Origin: Roseovarius sp. 217
Lineage (GTDB): Bacteria > Pseudomonadota > Alphaproteobacteria > Rhodobacterales > Rhodobacteraceae
Length of the DNA: 64,000 nucleotides
Assembly (NCBI RefSeq): GCF_000152845.1
Contig: NZ_CH902584.1
Coordinates: 3,141,562 to 3,205,561, forward strand
Reading direction: 5' to 3'
Positions 45,259 to 55,144 of this stretch are shown here, piece by piece (the first letter of the stretch is position 1; each line of letters opens with the position of its first letter). A program made the position numbers and the translations under genes. The notes beneath the pieces were generated by a model. It searched no databases and was not told where the DNA came from. It worked only from the letters and a program-made list of their open reading frames with translations.

Positions 45259-45504
45259 ATGGAAACCCCAAGCCCCGCATGGCCGAAGTCGCCGACACCC
45301 ACCCCCCCGCAAAAGCGGATCAAACTTACGTCAGTCTTGGATTGCAGGGGCGAAATGACAAAGCTTTATCGCGAAGCCCGCAACGGCAAGCTGAAAATCG
45401 AAGATGCATCCCGCCTAACCCATATCCTTATGTTGATCGGCAAGACCTTCGAAGCAACAGACCTTGAAGAACGGTTAGCGCAGCTTGAAGGCTTGGCCCA
45501 ATGA
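45259..45504 (+). CDS. Small unknown element protein
   Basis: 81 residues from ATG 45259. After a Pro-rich start (TPSPAWPKSPTPTPPQKR) it is helical: CRGEMTKLYREARNGKLKIEDASRLTHILMLIGKTFEATDLEERLAQLE. Proteins with a similar pattern occur beside small terminase genes in phages, but the likeness is too weak to name it. The stop overlaps the next start by ATGA. The 134 bp before it contain TTGTCTG repeats around 45150 and no gene. Confidence 0.65.
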   Translation: METPSPAWPKSPTPTPPQKRIKLTSVLDCRGEMTKLYREARNGKLKIEDASRLTHILMLIGKTFEATDLEERLAQLEGLAQ

Positions 45505-45854
45505 CCGCCGCTTTGAAAGCACGCGTTTTGAAGCTTGAAGCAAAACACAAGGCCGCAGCGGGGAAACCGAAGGGCACGATTGGGGGCGCATACGGTCGGT
45601 TGATCGTTGACCCCGACAAGCCCGGTTATTTGAAGTTTTCCGAACCGCCGGGCGGCTTCGCCGAATATGCCCGCAGTCAACAGAACGCCTTGCAAGCCGA
45701 ACTTCGCACAATCTTGGGCGACGACGCACCGCAAGCAAAAGCCCCGACCAATGTGGGCATTGTGAACGACGCCGCGCCGCTAAAGCCGGGACAGAAACAG
45801 CCGAACTTTGTGCATTTGCGCGACGGCACCGAAATCAAAATACAAAGGAACTAA
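45501..45854 (+). CDS. Small unknown element protein
   Basis: 117 residues, coupled to the previous gene. A basic helical start (LKARVLKLEAKHKAAAGKPKG) is followed by YGRLIVDPDKPGYLKFSEPPGGFAEYARSQQ and a Pro/Ala-rich tail. No family or catalytic residues recognised. Typical of hypothetical proteins in the packaging or early-middle region of Rhodobacteraceae phages and satellites. Confidence 0.65.
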   Translation: MTAALKARVLKLEAKHKAAAGKPKGTIGGAYGRLIVDPDKPGYLKFSEPPGGFAEYARSQQNALQAELRTILGDDAPQAKAPTNVGIVNDAAPLKPGQKQPNFVHLRDGTEIKIQRN

Positions 45855-45858
45855 CCAA

Positions 45859-46569
45859 ATGGCCCTAGTGAATACCACTCACGCACTACAAACGATGCAA
45901 TTCCTTTCAACCGATTCAGGCCGCAAAGCCATGATGGGCGATTGGACGAAATACGACACTACGCCGGGCACGAAACTTGCAAAGCTGCATCATGCCGTTG
46001 ACGACGCCGTAAAGCGTGTAAGCGCCCTTGAATGGGATAAGACGCGAACCCCGCCGCAGCAACATTCCGCAGGGCGCAAGATTGCCGAAGCAACGGTTGC
46101 GGAAATCAACAAGACACGGGCCGAACTTAAAAGTTGGGTTGAGAGAGAAAACGCCGCAGCTATGGACGAAATTAACACCGCGCTTGCCCCCGACATTGGC
46201 ACGGCTGCGCAAGTAATGCGTAGTGAAATCCGCGCCTTCGTTCTGTCGAAGAAGGGCGAACCTGAATTTGCCGCAGAACTTCGCAGTCTTGTCGAAACCG
46301 ACCTACGGTTTGCAACGGCCTTGTTCGAAGCCCCCGCCGCGCTGTCGGGTATGTCGCAAGAACGCTTGCAAACCCTTCGCTTACAAGCCGCCGTCGCCCA
46401 TGCGCCCGAAGCTGCGGAACGGGTTCGTCTTGCATCCGAAGTCGGCGAACTAGACCGCAAACTTGCCAGCGTTGCCGCCGAAGTGCCCCGCAGCTTTTAC
46501 GACGGTAACATTGAAAAAGGCATGGCGACTTACGTTGACGTAAACGCGCCACTGGCAACGGGGGAATGA
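45859..46569 (+). CDS. Unknown element protein, predicted long helices
   Basis: 236 residues from ATG 45859 with AAAGGAA upstream, 4 bp after the preceding gene. Long helical stretches dominate: LAKLHHAVDDAVKRVSALEWDKTRT, KIAEATVAEINKTRAELKSWVERENAAAMDEI, RVRLASEVGELDRKLASVAAEV. No transmembrane segment, no Cys, no known motif. A structural, scaffold or tether role would fit but is a guess. The stop overlaps the next start by ATGA. Confidence 0.75.
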   Translation: MALVNTTHALQTMQFLSTDSGRKAMMGDWTKYDTTPGTKLAKLHHAVDDAVKRVSALEWDKTRTPPQQHSAGRKIAEATVAEINKTRAELKSWVERENAAAMDEINTALAPDIGTAAQVMRSEIRAFVLSKKGEPEFAAELRSLVETDLRFATALFEAPAALSGMSQERLQTLRLQAAVAHAPEAAERVRLASEVGELDRKLASVAAEVPRSFYDGNIEKGMATYVDVNAPLATGE

Positions 46570-47006
46570 CCATGCCCACACTAGCCGAAACGCAATTGAA
46601 AGAACTGTCGGCATGGATTGTCGCAAGTTCGCAGGATGAAAAATCCCCATTGGGGAACGACTTCATTCGGCACGACGACTACGCGCAGCTTGTGACCGTC
46701 GCCCTTGACGATCCTGCGCCCGACCTGTCTGCGGCTATCGCCTTGGGCTGTCTGCCCTTGCTAACCACGCACGAAGCGCCCGCAGCGACCTTTGCAGCGA
46801 TTGAGGGGCAAGCCAACCTAGACGAACGGGCCGCGCATGTTGTTTGGCTGTCAGGGGCCGCGATACACGACCCGCTGCGGGGCTTCCCGGCCTGTCATGT
46901 GGTTCGCGTCACCGAAGGCCAGTCATTACGCCAAGCGGCTGTCGCTGCGGGCATTGATCCCGACGCCGACCGCTTAATTGTGGGCATCCCGGAAAACTGT
47001 TTCTGA
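46566..47006 (+). CDS. Unknown element protein, last gene of the plus-strand run
   Basis: 146 residues, overlapping the previous gene by ATGA. NDFIRHDDYAQLVTVALDDPAPDLSAAIALGCLPLL, RAAHVVWLSGAAIHDPLRGFPACHVVRVTEGQSLRQAAVAAGIDPDADRLI suggests a small alpha/beta fold. No family recognised. An intrinsic terminator follows. Confidence 0.7.
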   Translation: MTMPTLAETQLKELSAWIVASSQDEKSPLGNDFIRHDDYAQLVTVALDDPAPDLSAAIALGCLPLLTTHEAPAATFAAIEGQANLDERAAHVVWLSGAAIHDPLRGFPACHVVRVTEGQSLRQAAVAAGIDPDADRLIVGIPENCF

Positions 47007-47034
47007 AATCCCAAGGGCCAAATTGGGAACTACT

Positions 47035-47068
47035 GCCCCGGTTGCTGCGAAGCGCCGGGGCTTTTTTT
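47035..47068 (+). terminator. Intrinsic terminator closing the plus-strand run
   Basis: GCCCCGG and CCGGGGC arms around a 13-base loop are followed by seven T residues. It separates the plus-strand operon from the converging minus-strand cassette; its T-tract reaches the last bases of that cassette. Confidence 0.92.
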
Positions 47069-47354
47069 ATGCGAATGCCAATGAAACTAGCCGGATACCA
47101 ACAGGCACAATTTGCAGCGCAGTGCCGCCCGCGATAAACAGCAAGCCGCGCCGTGCCCCGCGTGACGACGCAAGCAAGTTTTGCACCATTGGAAGGCCCA
47201 AATTTTCTTCCCGTGTTTCGCCGGAAAACCTAGCAAGCCCAATGTTAATTGCGTCGTCTTCCTTCAAGATAACAGCGCGGGCAGTTATCCAAGCACCAAT
47301 CAGAGTGATAACTAAACCTAAACCCGTAAGAATGTCGGAAGTAACGTCGTTCAT
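47067..47354 (-). CDS. Small membrane protein of the right-end cassette
   Basis: 95 residues with two hydrophobic helices (about 9-30 and 68-90): DILTGLGLVITLIGAWITARAVILKEDDAI and ARRGLLFIAGGTALQIVPVGIRLVSLAFA, with a cytoplasm-sized charged loop between. No family recognised. Its start overlaps the stop of the preceding gene (ATGA), so it is the third gene of a coupled cassette next to the tRNA. Confidence 0.75.
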   Translation of the reverse strand: MNDVTSDILTGLGLVITLIGAWITARAVILKEDDAINIGLARFSGETREENLGLPMVQNLLASSRGARRGLLFIAGGTALQIVPVGIRLVSLAFA

Positions 47355-47608
47355 TGCTGGCGTCCCGGTTGGTCGGTTTCAAGCCGAATACGCCAGAACT
47401 TCCCCGAACGTTCGTAAACGGCTTCGGGCGTAAGCTTGTTGAAAATCTTCAAGACGCCCTTGCCGATGCACAGGTTCGAAGACTTGTCGAAATATGCCAA
47501 CGTTTCGTCGCTAAGCTGGAACAAATGACTTGCCGCGCCTTCCTGATATAGAAAGCCCGCCGTTTCGTATTCGGCCAGCATCCAATGGGCCGCTTCGTCT
47601 TCCGTCAT
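47351..47608 (-). CDS. Small unknown protein of the right-end cassette
   Basis: 85 residues from the ATG at 47608: MTEDEAAHWMLAEYETAGFLYQEGAASHLFQL, DETLAYFDKSSNLCIGKGVLKIFNKLTPEAVYERSGKFWRI. Compact alpha/beta by appearance, reminiscent of winged-helix or integron-cassette proteins, without a secure family. Both ends overlap its neighbours by four bases. Confidence 0.7.
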   Translation of the reverse strand: MTEDEAAHWMLAEYETAGFLYQEGAASHLFQLSDETLAYFDKSSNLCIGKGVLKIFNKLTPEAVYERSGKFWRIRLETDQPGRQQ

Positions 47609-47796
47609 GCTTTTTTCGGGGCGACATAAGGTTGAAGCGTTTGTTCGTCGAAATGCGCTCGCTCTTTCGACGCACCTTTGAACCACTCGCAATAATAAGC
47701 ATAGCTTCCGGGATTGCCAGTCTCCTTCGAAACGGTCATCGCAGGACCGCCTGATTTTAGTTGAACAATGTCGCCGGGTTTGAAGTTTGCTGCCAT
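47605..47796 (-). CDS. DUF2158 (YodC-like) small protein
   Basis: 63 residues: FKPGDIVQLKSGGPAMTVSKE, YYCEWFKG, FDEQTLQPYV. The F-GD-V-LKSGGP-MTV...C-WF pattern is the DUF2158 signature of small beta-barrel (SH3-like) proteins. First gene of the minus-strand cassette. The 189 bp between it and attR presumably hold the promoter; I see no clear -35/-10 pair there. Confidence 0.85.
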   Translation of the reverse strand: MAANFKPGDIVQLKSGGPAMTVSKETGNPGSYAYYCEWFKGASKERAHFDEQTLQPYVAPKKA

Positions 47797-47985
47797 AATA
47801 TCATTCCATTCTATGAAGTTGTTTCGTCGCGATATTGAGCAAACTTCGCCGAAGCTTCAAGCGGAAGGTTCACGAATGCGTGACGGAAAGGATGTGGGCA
47901 CCTTAAAACCATCGCGCAAAAACTGTCACTAGATCGGCAATAGAAATCCCCGATGGGGAAATTAATCAACGATTTCAATGATTTA

Positions 47986-48000
47986 TGGCGGAGAGACAGG
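47986..48000. repeat. attR within the tRNA-Ser 3' end
   Basis: TGGCGGAGAGACAGG, identical to the copy at 40260-40274, forms the CCA end, discriminator and acceptor strand of the tRNA. Integration therefore restored a functional tRNA 3' end. Confidence 0.92.
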
Positions 48001-48075
48001 GATTCGAACCCTGGGAGGACTTGCATCCTCAACGGTTTTCGAGACCGCCCCGTTCGACCACTCCGGCACCTCTCC
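47986..48075 (-). tRNA. serU: tRNA-Ser (anticodon CGA)
   Basis: A 90-base type II tRNA with encoded CCA. The acceptor arms GGAGAGG and TCTCTCC pair, the anticodon loop reads TCTCGAAAA with CGA at 48039-48041 (decoding UCG), a long variable arm GAGGATGCAAGTCCTC follows, and the T arm has GGTTCGAATCC. Nothing is missing. The gene is the insertion target of the adjoining element. Confidence 0.97.
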
Positions 48076-48208
48076 GCGGGGGTCTGGTGGAGGAAGCGTT
48101 TATTTGCCTTTGGCGGGGGGAGCAAGGGGGATTTGCATTGTTTCGCTGGATAATTTGCCTAGGTTGGAGACACGGCGGATCGGATGGTTTCTGAAAGGAC
48201 GGCTTGTG

Positions 48209-49054
48209 ATGATGGGGAGGCCCTTGCGGTCATATGCGCGTGGTATCGCGGTAGGGTGTCTGGCCATGATGGCTGTGACGCTGGCCGCGGGGTCGCTGCG
48301 CGCGGCGGAGCGGGAGCGGCTCGAGGCGTTTCTGGAGGTGACGGGCTTTGGCGTGGCGCTGGACAGTATCGCGCTCTCGGCCTCTGGGGCACCGGCGATG
48401 CTGGGGCTGTCGGCCAGTGACTTCGGGCAGAGCTGGACGGATATTGCGGACGAGGTGTTTGACACGGCCCGGATGCGCGAGATGGGGCTTGGTATTCTCG
48501 AGCAGGCGATGGACGACGAGATGTTGGGTCATGCTGCTGAATTCTATGCCTCGGATCTGGGACAGCGTCTGGTCGCGGTCGAGAATGCCTCGCACCTGCA
48601 AGAGGACGATGATGCCAAACGGGCCGAGGGCGAGGCGCTCTTGGCGCAGATGGAGCCCGACCGCGTCGAGGTTCTGAGCGAGATGAATGCCGCTGTGGAT
48701 AGTGCCGGCACCGGCGTGCGCGCCGTGCAGGAGATTCAGGTGCGGTTCCTCCTCGCGGCCTCTTATGCCGGAGTGCTGGAGAGCGAGATTGACGAGGGAA
48801 TGTTGCGGGCGGTTTTGGCCGAGGGCGAGGAGGAGTTGCGCGAGAGCTTGCGTGCCTCGGCTCTGGCCAATGCGGCCTATACCTATCAGGATCTGACAAC
48901 GACGGATCTGCGCGCCTATGTGGAGGCGTTGCAGCAGCCGACAATGGCGCGGGTCTATGAGCTGATGAATGCTGTGCAATACGAGATCATGGCGAACCGG
49001 TTCGAGGTTCTGGCGGCGCGGATGTGGGGCCTGACACCAGCGCAGGAGTTGTAG
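48209..49054 (+). CDS. Exported DUF2059 protein, first of a tandem pair
   Basis: 281 residues from ATG 48209 (GTG 48206 and ATG 48212 are alternatives; AAGGA lies at about 48194). The signal peptide is about residues 10-34 (YARGIAVGCLAMMAVTLAAGSLRA). The mature protein is helical and acidic, with EFYASDLGQRLVAVEN and AYVEALQQPTMARVYELMNAVQYEIM; FY-S-LG-RL and the later helical repeat are DUF2059-like. Function unknown. The frame is open back through the tRNA, which is coincidental. Confidence 0.82.
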   Translation: MMGRPLRSYARGIAVGCLAMMAVTLAAGSLRAAERERLEAFLEVTGFGVALDSIALSASGAPAMLGLSASDFGQSWTDIADEVFDTARMREMGLGILEQAMDDEMLGHAAEFYASDLGQRLVAVENASHLQEDDDAKRAEGEALLAQMEPDRVEVLSEMNAAVDSAGTGVRAVQEIQVRFLLAASYAGVLESEIDEGMLRAVLAEGEEELRESLRASALANAAYTYQDLTTTDLRAYVEALQQPTMARVYELMNAVQYEIMANRFEVLAARMWGLTPAQEL

Positions 49055-49056
49055 CG

Positions 49057-49863
49057 GTGCGGGCGTTTCTGGTCGCCTGTGCTGCGTTGATCCTGCTCGC
49101 TTTGCCTCTGCGGGCGGGCGAGGTGGATCGCCTGATGGGCGCGTTGCATTTTGAAGAGACCGTTGAGATCATGCGCGCCGAGGGGCTGCGCTATGGCGGT
49201 GATGTGGGAGAGGAGATGCTGAGCCCGGTCGAGCGCGCGCGGTGGGACCGGGTGGTGGCCGGGGTTTATGACGCCGAGCAGATGCTGAAACAGGTTCAGA
49301 CCAATTTCGCCAAGGCGATGGAGGGGGCTGATACCGGGTCCTTGCTCGCGTTCTTCGAGGGGCAGGGGGCTGAGATCGTCAGCTTGGAAATCGCCGGGCG
49401 TCGGGCCCTGCTCGACGATGGCACCGAGGCCGCCGCTGAGGTGCGCTATGCCGAACTGGCCGCTGCGGGCGCCCCGATCGTCGAAAAGGTCACGACGCTG
49501 ATCACGGACAGTGATCTGATCGAGCGCAATGTCGCGGGGGCGCTCAACGCCAATCTGGTGTTCTATCGCGGCTTGGCTGACGGGGGCGGTCTGGACCTGA
49601 CCGAGGACGAGATGCTGGCCGAAATCTGGGCGCAGGAATCCGAGATGCGGGAGGAAACGCGCGACTGGATGCAGGCCTATCTGACCATGGCCTATCAACC
49701 GCTGTCGCACGAGGTGATGGACGCCTATATCGCCCTCTACCAGAGCCCCGAGGGCAAGCATCTCAATCGTGCGCTTTTCGCCGCTTTTGATGCGATGTAT
49801 GAAGAGCTGTCGTATCAGTTGGGGCTGGCCACCGCCTTGCAGATGGATGGCGAGGATTTATAG
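49057..49863 (+). CDS. Exported DUF2059 protein, second of a tandem pair
   Basis: 268 residues from GTG 49057, 2 bp after the previous stop with AGGAG just upstream. Signal peptide MRAFLVACAALILLALPLRAG. It shares with its neighbour the layout of a helical mature part (ALHFEETVEIMRAEGLRYG, AYLTMAYQPLSHEVMDAYIALYQSPEGKHLNRALFAAFD), including the DUF2059-like C-terminal helix with LY-SPEGK. The pair looks like an old duplication that has diverged strongly. Confidence 0.85.
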   Translation: MRAFLVACAALILLALPLRAGEVDRLMGALHFEETVEIMRAEGLRYGGDVGEEMLSPVERARWDRVVAGVYDAEQMLKQVQTNFAKAMEGADTGSLLAFFEGQGAEIVSLEIAGRRALLDDGTEAAAEVRYAELAAAGAPIVEKVTTLITDSDLIERNVAGALNANLVFYRGLADGGGLDLTEDEMLAEIWAQESEMREETRDWMQAYLTMAYQPLSHEVMDAYIALYQSPEGKHLNRALFAAFDAMYEELSYQLGLATALQMDGEDL

Positions 49864-49928
49864 GCTGGTTTGAACGGTTTTGCCGGGGCGGCCCTTGACT
49901 CTGGGGCTGGAGTTTGGCAATAGCGCGC

Positions 49929-49960
49929 AACCCGGCGGGATGATCTTGCCGGGTTTGTCT
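49929..49960 (+). terminator. Hairpin after the DUF2059 pair
   Basis: AACCCGGC and GCCGGGTT pair around an 11-base loop, followed by the T-rich TGTCTTTG. It probably ends the DUF2059 transcript before the rplU leader. Confidence 0.65.
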
Positions 49961-49968
49961 TTGATATA

Positions 49969-50030
49969 CACCCCTGAGGGGTGCGCCGTTCGAGGTGGCC
50001 TGAGGGCCAACAACGCCCGGATTGTCCGGG
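49969..50030 (+). promoter_or_regulatory. Structured leader upstream of rplU
   Basis: Three small perfect stem-loops follow one another: CACCCC-TGA-GGGGTG (49969-49983), TGGCC-TGAG-GGCCA (49996-50009) and CCCGG-ATTGT-CCGGG (50016-50030), ending about 33 bp before the rplU ATG. Ribosomal-protein leaders often bind their own product; nothing here identifies the ligand. Confidence 0.45.
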
Positions 50031-50063
50031 GACCACAGAGCGCGGAGAGAAAAGGAAGAGCCC

Positions 50064-50678
50064 ATGTTTGCGGTCCTCAAGACCGGTGGCAAGCAATACA
50101 AGGTGTCGTCAGGCGACATGCTTCGTGTTGAGAAACTTGCAGCGGATGCCGGTGAGAAAGTTCAATTCAACGAGATTCTGATGCTGGGCGGCGACGCACC
50201 GGTCATCGGTGCGCCCTTCGTGGCCGGTGCTGCGGTACAGGCCGAGGTCGTCGATCAGGTCAAGGGTGACAAGGTCATCAACTTTGTCAAACGTCGCCGT
50301 AAGCATGGCTCGCAGCGCACCAAGGGCCACCGCCAGCAGTTGACGCTGTTGCGGGTGACAGAGATCCTCGAGAGCGGTGCGGATGCCACAGGCATCAAAG
50401 CGGCGATTGGGACCGGATCGGCTCCGGCTGTGGCCGTGGCCAAGCCCGCCAAGAAATCCAGCGCGAAACCCGCTGCCAGTGGCGATGATCTCAAGCGTTT
50501 GTCGGGCGTTGGTCCCGCTCTTGAGAAGAAGCTGCTTGAAGCCGGTGTGACCACCTTTGCCCAAGTCGCGGCATGGACGGATGCCGATGTAGCTGCTATG
50601 GACGAGAAACTGTCGTTCAAAGGCCGCATCGAGCGTGAAGGCTGGATCGAACAGGCCAAAGAATTGGCCAAAGGCTAA
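50064..50678 (+). CDS. rplU: 50S ribosomal protein L21 with C-terminal helix-hairpin-helix extension
   Basis: Residues 1-103 are a normal L21, starting [18 protein letters not shown] and containing [19 protein letters not shown], which binds 23S rRNA. The remaining 100 residues are unusual: an Ala/Lys linker ([15 protein letters not shown]) and [29 protein letters not shown], a helix-hairpin-helix like those in DNA- and RNA-binding proteins. E. coli L21 is 103 residues. Such extensions occur in Rhodobacteraceae. ATG 50064 has AAGGAAGAG upstream. rpmA follows 11 bp later. Confidence 0.97.
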   Translation: MFAVLKTGGKQYKVSSGDMLRVEKLAADAGEKVQFNEILMLGGDAPVIGAPFVAGAAVQAEVVDQVKGDKVINFVKRRRKHGSQRTKGHRQQLTLLRVTEILESGADATGIKAAIGTGSAPAVAVAKPAKKSSAKPAASGDDLKRLSGVGPALEKKLLEAGVTTFAQVAAWTDADVAAMDEKLSFKGRIEREGWIEQAKELAKG

Positions 50679-50689
50679 GGAGAGACCAA

Positions 50690-50959
50690 ATGGCACATAA
50701 AAAAGCAGGCGGTTCATCCCGTAACGGGCGCGACTCTGATGGTCGCCGTCTTGGCGTCAAGAAATACGGCGGCGAAGCCGTGATTTCCGGCAATATCCTC
50801 GTGCGTCAGCGTGGCAACAAGTTCTGGCCGGGTCTGAACGTGGGCGAAGGCAAGGATCACACCCTTTTCGCCGTCGCCGAAGGCGCTGTGAAGTTTCACA
50901 AAGGCCTCAAGGGCCGCACCTTTATTTCGGTTCTGCCAGTGGCGGAGGCCGCTGAATAA
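50690..50959 (+). CDS. rpmA: 50S ribosomal protein L27
   Basis: 89 residues: [31 protein letters not shown], with the N-terminal tail that reaches the peptidyl transferase centre, and [15 protein letters not shown], typical of L27. It is coupled to rplU, with AAGGAGA upstream. A terminator follows 28 bp after the stop. Confidence 0.98.
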   Translation: MAHKKAGGSSRNGRDSDGRRLGVKKYGGEAVISGNILVRQRGNKFWPGLNVGEGKDHTLFAVAEGAVKFHKGLKGRTFISVLPVAEAAE

Positions 50960-50987
50960 GCCGTCCTTAGGGTTTTGATACAATAAG

Positions 50988-51015
50988 GGGATCGGCGACA
51001 CCGCCGGTCCCTTTT
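50988..51015 (+). terminator. Intrinsic terminator of rplU-rpmA
   Basis: GGGATCGGCG and CGCCGGTCCC form a 10-bp stem (one G-T pair) with an ACAC loop and a TTTT tail. It separates the ribosomal genes from the GNAT-obgE-proBA group. Confidence 0.85.
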
Positions 51016-51145
51016 CGATTTTGGGACCAAGAGATGATGTTTCCCCGGCGGGGAGCTGCACAATCGCGCGAGTGAGCCGTTGTGCTTTGGCAGAGGAAGC
51101 CCATCTCCTTGCTATGACTTGGGCGCTGATCGGAGGAGTAAGCGC

Positions 51146-51685
51146 ATGAAAGACGAGACAATCCTGAACCAACCGGTGATCGCGGCGGAGCGGTTCGATC
51201 TGCGCCCGCTGCGTGGTTCGGATGCCGGGCTGATTGGCCTGAATGCCGGGGATGAGCGCGTGGCGCGCTTTACCCGCAGCATTCCCCATCCTCTGCCGCC
51301 GGGTGCGACAGAGGCGATGATTGAGCGTGCGCGTGCCGAGGACCGATCCGAGGATATCTGGGCGATTGACGGCACCAAAGCCGGTGGCTCTGAGGTCATG
51401 GGTCTGATCAGCCTCGAACGGGTGGACGACGGTCAATCCGAGATCGCCTATTGGGTGGCCCCGGCCTATTGGAACACCGGCGTCGCCTCGGCGGCAGTCG
51501 AGGTGCTGCTGGCGGCCAATCCGCACCATGCGCGCACGATCTTTGCCTCGGTGTTTCAGGACAATGCGGCCTCGGCCCGGGTCTTGACGAATTGCGGGTT
51601 TCAGTATCTTGGAGATGCCGAGGCGTTCAGCGTCGCGCGTGGCTCCAAGGTGCTGACCTGGACCTATAGCAAAAAGATGATCTGA
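51146..51685 (+). CDS. GNAT family N-acetyltransferase (RimJ-like)
   Basis: 179 residues from ATG 51146, with GGAGGAG upstream. FDLRPLRGSDAGLI at the start, IAYWVAPAYWNTGVASAAVEVLL as the acetyl-CoA-binding region (the usual RGxGxA loop reads NTGVAS), and FASVFQDNAASARVLTNCGFQYLG. The RimJ/RimL style of GNAT with the N-x-x-S-x-x-x-x-x-x-x-x-GF motif is clear. The substrate is unknown. It sits 33 bp before obgE. Confidence 0.9.
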   Translation: MKDETILNQPVIAAERFDLRPLRGSDAGLIGLNAGDERVARFTRSIPHPLPPGATEAMIERARAEDRSEDIWAIDGTKAGGSEVMGLISLERVDDGQSEIAYWVAPAYWNTGVASAAVEVLLAANPHHARTIFASVFQDNAASARVLTNCGFQYLGDAEAFSVARGSKVLTWTYSKKMI

Positions 51686-51709
51686 GGTCCGACAGGGCCT
51701 TTGCGGTAA

Positions 51710-53856
<2,147 letters not shown>

Positions 53857-53878
53857 GGCGGATTTCGGAGGGCGGGAT

Positions 53879-55144
53879 ATGAAAGACCAGACAGAGATTG
53901 TCGCGCTAATGGCCGAGATCGGCGCGCGCGCCCGAGCGGCCTCGGCTGAGCTGGCGATTGCCGATTCTGCGACAAAGCGCGCGGCACTGGAGGCAGCAGC
54001 CGATGCGGTCTGGACCGGGCGGGCCGAGATCATGGAGGCCAATGCCCGTGATCTGGCCTATGGTCGCGACAAGGGTCTGTCAGAGGCAATGATGGACCGT
54101 CTGGCGCTCGATGAGGCGCGAATTCAGGGAATCGTGGACGGGTTGCGCGCCGTGGCGGCGCAGGATGATCCGGTGGGAGAGGTTCTGGCGGAATGGGACA
54201 GGCCGAGCGGCCTGCATATCCGACGGGTGCGCACGCCTTTGGGAGTGGTGGGCGTGATCTATGAGAGCCGCCCGAATGTGACGGCTGATGCCGGCGCGCT
54301 TTGCGTGAAATCCGGCAATGCGGTGATCCTGCGTGGCGGATCAGAAAGTTTTCATTCCTCGGGCGCAATCCATGCCTGTCTGGTGGCGGGGTTACGGGCG
54401 GCGGGCCTGCCGGAGGATGCGATTCAACTGGTGCCGACGCGGGACCGGGCGGCGGTTGAGGCGATGCTGACCATGACCGACACGATTGACGTGATCATTC
54501 CGCGTGGCGGCAAGGGGCTTGTGGGCCTCGTGCAGCGCGAGGCGCGGGTCCCGGTTTTTGCCCATCTTGAGGGAATTGTTCATATTTATCTGGATGTTGA
54601 GGCGGACCCGGCCAAGGCGCTCCGGGTCGTGGTCAACGCCAAGACCCGGCGCACGGGGATTTGCGGGGCGGCGGAATGCCTGCTGATCCATCGCGATATT
54701 GTCGAGACCATCGGTCAGGGCGTGATCCGCGCGCTCTTGGAGTCTGGGGTTGAGGTGCGCGCCGATGCGGCTTTGCTGGGGATTGCAGGCACCGTTCCGG
54801 CCACAGATGAAGATTGGGGGCGCGAGTATCTCGACAGCATCATCGCCGTGAAAGTCGTTGAAAACATTGACGAAGCCATTGCGCATATCCGGCATTTCGG
54901 GTCCAATCACACCGATTGCATCGTGACCGAGGATGATGCGGCCGCTGCGCGGTTCTTTGCCCGGCTCGACAGCGCGATTCTGATGCGTAATGCGTCGACC
55001 CAGTTCGCGGATGGCGGCGAATTCGGCATGGGGGCGGAAATTGGCATTGCCACGGGGAAGATGCATGCGCGCGGTCCGGTTGGGGCGGCCCAACTGACGA
55101 GTTTCAAGTATCTGGTTGAAGGCGATGGCGCAATCAGAGGCTGA
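53879..55144 (+). CDS. proA: Gamma-glutamyl phosphate reductase
   Basis: Reduces glutamyl 5-phosphate with NADPH, the second proline step. 421 residues from ATG 53879 with GGAGGGCGGG upstream. [37 protein letters not shown] and catalytic Cys in [15 protein letters not shown] are clear, as is [13 protein letters not shown] near the end. It overlaps chpT by 11 bp at their convergent 3' ends. Confidence 0.97.
   Translation: MKDQTEIVALMAEIGARARAASAELAIADSATKRAALEAAADAVWTGRAEIMEANARDLAYGRDKGLSEAMMDRLALDEARIQGIVDGLRAVAAQDDPVGEVLAEWDRPSGLHIRRVRTPLGVVGVIYESRPNVTADAGALCVKSGNAVILRGGSESFHSSGAIHACLVAGLRAAGLPEDAIQLVPTRDRAAVEAMLTMTDTIDVIIPRGGKGLVGLVQREARVPVFAHLEGIVHIYLDVEADPAKALRVVVNAKTRRTGICGAAECLLIHRDIVETIGQGVIRALLESGVEVRADAALLGIAGTVPATDEDWGREYLDSIIAVKVVENIDEAIAHIRHFGSNHTDCIVTEDDAAAARFFARLDSAILMRNASTQFADGGEFGMGAEIGIATGKMHARGPVGAAQLTSFKYLVEGDGAIRG

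Larger units (their letters stand above)
40260..48000. mobile_element. 7.7-kb integrative element in tRNA-Ser(CGA), satellite-like
   Basis: Bounded by the 15-bp direct repeat TGGCGGAGAGACAGG (40260-40274 and 47986-48000); the right copy is the 3' end of the intact tRNA-Ser gene. A tyrosine integrase lies next to the left repeat. Inside are an AlpA-like gene, a DUF3987-like P-loop gene, an iteron-like array, a run of small unknown genes and a minus-strand cassette. Codons favour GAA over GAG, unlike both flanks. There is no recognisable portal, large terminase, capsid, tail, lysis, relaxase or type IV secretion gene, so the element cannot move by itself as a normal phage or ICE. A phage satellite or minimal integrative plasmid are the main alternatives. 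Confidence 0.9.

Noticed and set aside
47986..48075. tRNA-Ser disrupted by integration
   Set aside because: All arms and the CCA end are intact; the element only duplicated the last 15 bp.
47978..48208. Plus-strand open frame running through the tRNA into the DUF2059 gene
   Set aside because: Coincidental opening; the signal peptide and binding site place the start at about 48209.
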